Below are positions 55,901 through 64,000 of a DNA stretch of 64,000 nucleotides, one piece after another (within the stretch, counting starts at the first letter, position 1; the number at the start of each line of letters is the position of its first letter). The DNA lies in NCBI GenBank assembly GCA_964035795.1, contig OZ038326.1:4916889-4980888 (forward strand). The letters are read 5' to 3'. Origin of the DNA: Pterobdella sp. o SKG-2022 (lineage: Eukaryota > Annelida > Clitellata > Hirudinida > Piscicolidae). Both the position numbers and the translations under genes were made by a program. The notes below the pieces were generated by a model, which had not been told where the DNA came from, searched no databases, and saw nothing but the letters and a program-made list of their open reading frames with translations.

Positions 55901-56897
55901 CGTACTCATGATGATGATTCTGAAGACAAAAAGGTTGATGTCCTTATGAACACATACGAGAAGCTTGGCGTCGGAGCTTGAAGCCAGAAACTTCATGGAA
56001 GTGATGTCTCCTGTCAACGAATCTCTTATCGTCCCTGTGGTGTGTGTGATGAGCATTGTGGGATGACGCGGTTTGTATATTTTCCATGATAATATCTCTT
56101 CATATAACATTCTTTATTCTAAGGTGCTGATGTCACTGAAGATCGGATGCACTCCACTACTACTACTTTCTATAAGATTGTATTTCTACCATCAAGAAAA
56201 AAATTCATAATCAAAAACATTGTTTCAATGAAATTATTCTAATATAAATAGTTTTTCTTTAAAAGTGAAAAAAATTTGAATAAATAAATATTTTCCATCT
56301 TTTGGACATCCCACGGTAGTTAGATCGACCCAAGTTTTCTCCATGAACCACACTATCCTCATATCGTTCTCTGCAATAGTATCATTGGTGGATGATAACG
56401 ATTATTGTTGTTATTAATAACAAAGATAAAAAATAGATGAATAATAGTAAGAATAATGAAATTGAAAGAAATCAATGTATAATTTATTTTTGATGTGTTG
56501 AGCAAAAAATCGGCTAAAATTTTCGATAAGTTTAGGCCTATCATAAAACATTTGCCCTAATCGAAAATAATAGCTGATTTTTTGCTGAAAAAATTTATTA
56601 GAGTCCTTCCATAAATCGACGTAAAAAAAGTTAAATATTATTTATAAGCAAATTAAGATGTCTCTAAAAAGTTAAATTTTAAATATATAATTAATATTAT
56701 AAATTTGACTTGAAAAACGATTCTCAAATATTAATTTTTATTAAATTAATAAAATTAGCAGAAATTCATTTTCAACATTAACAATTTAATAGATAGATCC
56801 ACAATAAAAAAGCTTGTCCCAATAATGAAGACTAACCACAGGCCACAGAACCCAACCAAATCAGACACAGAATAACACTAGTTCTCCATGAAAACAT
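52964..56897 (-). CDS. Ig-like membrane or GPI-anchored protein, unidentified
   Basis: Assembled minus-strand exons: 56897-56837, 56370-about 56315, about 56095-55906, 55818-55573, 55306-55150, 54770-54677, 53586-53508, 53413-53387, 53052-52964; phases close to about 332 aa. Exon 1 is a signal peptide (MFSWRTSVILCLIWLGSVAC). The middle has Ig-like patterns: YKEGETIKVDCGVSLYIMD with a later HVQCKFG or similar Cys, and HEVKCTATGVMSNITWYGE with the C..A.G...W core. The last exon ends SKATFATKNWTLFLVMMVFW then FYF, a hydrophobic C-terminus suited to a GPI signal or short membrane anchor. Exon 2/3 and 5/6 junctions are uncertain, and exon 8 is only 27 nt. This looks like a cell-surface receptor or adhesion protein. 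Family not recognised. Confidence 0.62.
54044..54182. repeat. Foldback element, family A
   Basis: CACGAAGCTTTTCGT on the left and ACGAAATGCTTCGTG on the right form the inner stem. The outer arms (ATTAAAACCAAACAAATT against its diverged inverse) extend it. It sits in an intron of the Ig-like gene. Confidence 0.65.
54366..54557 (+). mobile_element. tRNA-Ile-like SINE, full length
   Basis: Full copy: head GTCGGCCCCTATAGCTCAAT, anticodon loop CTAATTA (AAT), GGGTTGGATCCC B-box-like region, body, AAAGCGCTTTATAAATAC tail, and ATTACATTACATT repeats at the 3' end. Acceptor pairing is slightly worn (GGCCAAC). It lies antisense in an intron of the Ig-like gene. Confidence 0.88.
56470..56640. repeat. 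Family B palindromic element
   Basis: AGCAAAAAATCGGCTAAAAT with TTTCGATAAGTTTAGGCC is mirrored by TAATCGAAAATAATAGCTGA then TTTTTTGCT. It ends with the inverse of the ACGTCGATTTATGGAAGG block. It lies in intron 1 of the Ig-like gene. Confidence 0.65.
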
Positions 56898-59027
<2,130 letters not shown>

Positions 59028-62000
59028 TCAAGCTTTGGACTTGGCTTCGTTGACAGACTGCTTCTTCTTACGATGGGAGGGCTGTATTTGGAAAGTGTTT
59101 GACTGCTGCTTCGTTACCAAGTTTCTCAACGTTCCAACCTGGGTGATGGATGTTATTTTGTGGTAATAATTTTTAGCTGGGAATTTTGAATGACTTAATC
59201 TCATTAGCACCTCATCCTGGATGGATGATAGAATAGTGACAACAGAAGTGAGTGCCATTTGGTTTTCGGTCATCAACCTGCGGGAATGGTTGGGTCATGT
59301 TACTTTTTTGGCGCAGTTTAGAAGCTTAGTTATATTGAAATGTTTTGTTGAGAAGTATATAGTCTGGAAGATTACATAAGACACATTTCATTATTTTTTA
59401 ATTATAGTTAAAAGAAAGTTATTGAATGACTTATATAAACTATATGGGTTACATTTAAAATTTGTAAAAAATATTTTAAATTGATTGAAACAATTAACCA
59501 AACGATTGCAACAGTAGAAAAAGTGACCAAAAACATCCTATAATTTAATTAGTTGTCAATACAGCCTCACCAACCTCCTAATATGATCGATATCTTGGGT
59601 CTGTTTCTCGTCATCCCTGATGTTGCTCTGTACATGTTGCAGTCTCACATCGAGAATTTTCAGAGTGCGTTGTATAGAGTCAAGTTGTGGCAAAGAAAGC
59701 AGCTGAATCTGAGGTCTAGAGACACTACTGCGTCCTGTTTGGGTTGAAGAGGGAAAGGGTATGGGGTGGGAGGGAGAATTTGATGATGCGATTGAGAAGG
59801 TTCCGCATTTTAATGTCTGTCATGTATGCTTTATTTGTTTGAGATTTGACTTCGTGGAGTTACGAAATGTGGTTTTGTAAAAGTTTTGTGTTTTAGATTT
59901 TTTAATGGTTTTTATCCTTGTTTTAAGTAAATTAACATAAGCAAAAATCGATCCAAATTGTTTGAATAAGCAACAACACAATTCAAAATATGAGATAAAT
60001 TTCAAAGTTTTAGCTGACCTGTAGTAGAAAGGCGAGACTGCAAGCGAGGTTTTTGACTTTGACTGACTGGCAACAAGCCATCAGAATCCTCTATTAAGAC
60101 AAACGTCAATAGTTGAAAAATCTATTTTAAGTATAACTTCAACATATTTATAACTTTGAATCTCTAATGGATCACAGCAATTTATAAATGTAGCTTTGAA
60201 ACAAATTTATATTTCTGTAGACCAGATAAAACTATTTAACTGATAAAGAAAGAAAAAAATTTATTTATGCTTATATAAAGTTCTTCATTTATGTATAGAT
60301 TATTTAATACTATTGAGGAGTTAATATGCAACAAAGACACCAGCAAAACTAGGCTCGGGTCTGTCTTCAGGACTGAGGATGGTTTCAGCCATGCTACTAG
60401 GATTCAGAAGGTTGCTCTCGTTGCTCACTACTGTTTCTTTACCTGAGTGGTTGGGTTGTAAAATACTATACAATAAAATTACGAATAAGTTTAAAGTGGC
60501 ATTAACTTTAAAAGTTTCTAGGCCACAATTTTTGTAGGTTTTAATACGAAGGCTTTAAATATTTGATAGAAATATTGAAACAGATGAAAATTATATAGGG
60601 TTGTAAATATTAATTGTGATTTTGAAACTATTTTTCTAAAAAAATTAATTTTGCTTTAGGTTCTCAACATTAAACTAACCACAATTTCTTGCTATAGCTT
60701 TGTATAAATATTATAATAAAAATTTGAAAACAAACAAAAAGTAAACTTCTCACATCATTATTTTAAAACATTTGAAAACAAAATTTTTTAAATAGAATTT
60801 ATTTAAAGCAACAAACTCCAAAAACCACCCTACCTTCTTCTTTCTTACGCTCCAGCTTGAAAAGGTACCTCCGCACCAGCCGCTGCAGCATGTCTGCATT
60901 GGAAGTATGGTGGGAAGGCAGGTTCAAGCTTTCGCAAATCTGCTGTCTACGGATCTGTTTTAAAGTTGAATAGATGAGAAAGAGCGAGTTCAAGTTCAAA
61001 AAACATGCCAATAGAATATTAAAACAGACAACTAAAAAGAGAATTGAAAACTAGTTAGAGAACCAACTCACATCACTAAATGATGTTTTGATGGGGGAGT
61101 GGACAGGAGACGAGTGACCATCTTTGGCTGCACACCATCGTTTCAAATGCCTCCAGATTCTTTTGGCCACCTAGGGAGTGACAATAGAACAAATAACTTT
61201 TTTGTTTTAACTTCAGCACTAGAGCTTAATACGATAGAAGTAAAATCGCAGAGTTTTGAATTGTTTGTTTACGGGATTTTGTTTCTGATATTCATATGCA
61301 AAACCATTATGAGGTTTAATGATAAAAGTTAAACTCAATACACACATAAAGCTGAGGATATTCACTTTAAAATTACATATCTTAAAGTTAATGCTTCATT
61401 AATCATATTCCTTTATACTAGAAGCAATGATTTAATTAACCTCCTTCTCATATTTAAATATTAATTAATCAGACATAATAGATTAATATCCAATCAATAA
61501 CATTCATCCATATAAAAGCTTGCAACACACACCTTAGGAGCAGGGAGCATGTTGAAGGGAACTGGAAGGGTGTTGCCTGGGTTGATGTAGTTCATCCACA
61601 GACTGGTCCTTGCAAACTTCCACTCCACATCACAATCTTCCTATTGGTGCGTGGCATTTTATTTTTTTTAATAGTACGTAGTTATTGTATGTGGTTTAAA
61701 TTGAGTTTAATTATAGCGTATGTGATAACTAGGGGTTGAAGCGATAATAGAAGAAACTCAAGCTGTGAGGTATGAACAATGGAATTCAACGATGATGTTG
61801 ATGCTTTTTTGATAGTTTTTTTTGTTTATAGAATTGAAGGAAGATGGTTCGTTATAAAATATGCTATACATGCTAGTTAGTTAAACTCATAATATTTATA
61901 AAATTTTCAGTTTATTATCTTTTATCTGTCCACTTATTTACCCATCTTCCTATCTATCTACTATCTAAATATCAATCAATATAAAACACTCGCATTCAAC

Positions 62001-63296
62001 CTAAACACATGACACCTAACACAAAATACATGGCATTCCACACAAAAACCAACAGAACCAAGCTCAAACTAACTTGAATGGCTTCAAAAGAGTGACTCAT
62101 CATAGCGATCAGCATGTTGATGAGGACGATGATGATGGTGACGTGGTACAAGGCAAATAAAAACATTCCTACTCCTTCTATTACCGAAGTTGCTTCGTTT
62201 GTGCCTTTGCTTACTGTTGTGGTGCGGTAGTTGTGATGGTGTGAGTTATAAGAGTGGGGGTTGAAAGGGGTTGTGATGATGGGTGATTGTATGAGGATAA
62301 CTTTGACGGTAATAGAGATGTGGTTTTGGTAGTGGCTGGAGTGGTGGTGATAGTGGTGAAAGTATTAGTAGTAATAGTTTTGGTGCTGGTGGGTATGATG
62401 GGGGTTGTGGGGATGTGGTGGTGGTGGTGATGGAGTGGTGTTGAGTATGGTGATAGTAATGATGATGGTGTGGTTGAAGATGATCATGTTTGGAATGACG
62501 ATCAAATTTTATGAAAAGTAATAACAGCAAAACCATAAAGAATAAAAATATAAAACTAGATTGGAAGCTATAAATATGAATTAAACAGACTCAAAACTAA
62601 TAAAATTTTAATAAAGTTCAAATAATACTAGGGAAAAATTATTATTAAATGAAAATAGAAAAAAAAACGAGAATATAAAAATAAATAGAATCTCATAAAA
62701 AGCTAAAAATATTACTGGAAATCCATTCAAAATATTACAATGTCATTAATTTCTGATACTATGGAAATAAAACACCAAATTATGAATATACCATTTGTAA
62801 CGAAAAACATCAAATAAGAGGAATTTTTAATACATTTATTGAGAATCGGAAGCTATAATTTTCGATAAGTTTAGCCTTATCATAAAACGATTCTCAATAA
62901 ATGTGTTAAAAATTCCTCTTATTTGATGTTTTTCGTTACAAAATATTGGAAAAAAATTAATACTATGTCTCTGAAAAATATACCATTTGCCCATAAATAT
63001 AAATAATCAAGCAGGCCAAGAAATCGATTTACAAAGAAGGATAAGGTAGATACATGAAGATAATTGAAACAATAAGTCAGTTTAATGCTTCCTGATAGAA
63101 ATCATAAGGATTTTTATAGCCCCACTCACTGTTAACGTGGGACGATGGTGAGATAGCAGCTTCTTTTGCAGTATCAGAATGTTTATGAGTAAAAGCAGAC
63201 GACTTTGGGGCTTTAGAGGGGTACTTGATTTCTATGGTATCTAAACTCACCAGGCCGAACATGGCCCAGAATAGGCTATAGAAAGTTCTAGGTAAG
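59028..63296 (-). CDS. TRPC-family cation channel, 3' part of gene
   Basis: Receptor-operated Ca2+-permeable channel of the plasma membrane; only the pore and C-terminal half are here. Exons 5' to 3': 63296-63130, 62213-62074, 61640-61533, 61170-61072, 60954-60834, 60442-60341, 60090-60019, 59734-59575, 59277-59028; at least 405 residues, all phases consistent. Seen: pore loop [14 protein letters not shown]6 helix [23 protein letters not shown] box [39 protein letters not shown], like the TRPC KRLIKRYV block; Ser-rich linker; C-terminal helix [20 protein letters not shown], likely coiled coil. Subtype is uncertain, closest in feel to TRPC3/6/7 or insect TRP. The 5' exons lie beyond or unseen near the window end. 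Confidence 0.93.
62795..62945. repeat. Near-perfect palindrome with family B centre (TRPC intron)
   Basis: Arms of about 55 nt are almost exact inverses (TGTAACGAAAAACATCAAAT on the left; ATTTGATGTTTTTCGTTACA on the right). The centre is GAAGCTATAATTTTCGATAA then GTTTAGCCTTATCATAAA, shared with the family B copies. The high arm identity suggests recent insertion. Confidence 0.88.
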
Positions 63297-64000
63297 CTGG
63301 GGGAATATAATTGGATTCCTTATGATTAGTGTTAAATTTTTTGCATATAATTTGGTTAGAAGCGAGTTTATATAATTAACTGTGTTTATTGTAATGCTGT
63401 ATTTGTCTCAATAACTGGGATAGACAGCAGTCGGCCTAGATATCTGATACTACTTAATCTTAATTTCTTTAAAAAAAGTATTATACGAAACTAATAAACA
63501 TTTAAAATACAAAAAAATAGTTTTCAAAAAGTTTTTCATTAGAGACTGAAAAATTATCAATTCATTTTGCAATGAGTCGTAAAAATAGTGATTTAATCTT
63601 GTCATTTACTTTATACATATATATTGATATTTATACTTGAAGCTGTATATTTGCTAAAAGTCAGTTATATAGATTACACATCAATACTTTCATATATATC
63701 CATTGAAATAACTAAATAAAATGCCTGAATGTTACTCAGAAGGAATTCTAAATACTTCAACTGGGATGTACGAAGTCTAATTAAAAAACGTTAAAACTCC
63801 TTTGAAGTTCTTAGACAATCAAGAAATTGTCTCAAACTTCATTAAAACCAATATTTCTTTTTTGTTATAACCAACTATATGTTATTGATTATAATTTGAA
63901 TTTTATTTTCGTGCTAATATAAGTTGGCTGATTGTAGTATAAATAAACTAATAAATCAAAGTATAAACACACTAAACAATTTTCACAAAACTCTTCAAGC
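63297..64000. other. Unassigned sequence upstream of the last TRPC exon
   Basis: This should be TRPC intron or further 5' exons. I could not recognise an S5 or earlier exon in it. Confidence 0.4.

Noticed and set aside
62246..62536. 96-residue His/Pro/Thr-rich frame
   Set aside because: Lies in a TRPC intron with GGT/GTGG low-complexity sequence; no domain and no splice support.

Overview
The window is a piece of an intron-rich, very AT-rich nuclear genome from an animal. Splice sites are GT-AG (one GC-AG is seen), stop codons are TAA, TAG and TGA, and AATAAA signals follow most coding ends. The gene set is metazoan: POMGNT2, FAM20B, METTL14, FUBP/KSRP, HIBCH, Ran, a TRPC channel and a sigma-class GST. 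A POMGNT2 homologue argues against an insect or nematode; an invertebrate such as a tunicate, cnidarian or lophotrochozoan fits, but I cannot name the species. Most genes were built here exon by exon. The coding phases close for Ran (216 aa), TMEM256 (112 aa), HIBCH (384 aa), METTL14 (442 aa), FUBP (658 aa), MRPL52 (114 aa), GST (196 aa), SLC13 (about 620 aa) and FAM20B (493 aa, with one odd in-frame TAG at an exon edge).

Layout. 1-6.3 kb: gene-poor, with microsatellites, a foldback element, a possible orphan secretory exon and a decayed LINE 3' end. 6.4-7.6 kb: sigma GST (+). 8.9-11.3 kb: single-exon POMGNT2 (-). 12.2-18.6 kb: SLC13 transporter (+), with a LINE and a SINE in its introns. 20.4-23.5 kb: TMEM256 and Ran (+). 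24.8-32.6 kb: two low-complexity genes (-), the larger interrupted by a perfect 972-bp (TAAG)n array. 35.9-44.6 kb: FAM20B then FUBP (+), only 139 bp apart. 46.2-48.7 kb: HIBCH (+). 48.9-51.3 kb: METTL14 (-), tail-to-tail with HIBCH and head-to-head with MRPL52 (+, 51.6-52.2 kb). 53-56.9 kb: an Ig-like membrane protein (-). 59-63.3 kb: the 3' half of a TRPC channel gene (-), running out of the window.

Functional links are loose. POMGNT2 (dystroglycan O-mannose glycan) and FAM20B (proteoglycan xylose kinase) both act in Golgi/ER glycan assembly. METTL14 and FUBP act on RNA. HIBCH and MRPL52 are mitochondrial.

The least expected content is in the FUBP introns, which appear to host several snoRNAs: a pair of C/D RNAs whose guide is complementary for 13 nt to a conserved 18S rRNA stretch (U59/snR54-like), a second C/D-like pair of unknown target, and one good plus one weaker H/ACA candidate. 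The window also carries at least two families of palindromic foldback elements, a tRNA-Ile-like SINE and an (AATC)n-anchored repeat family.
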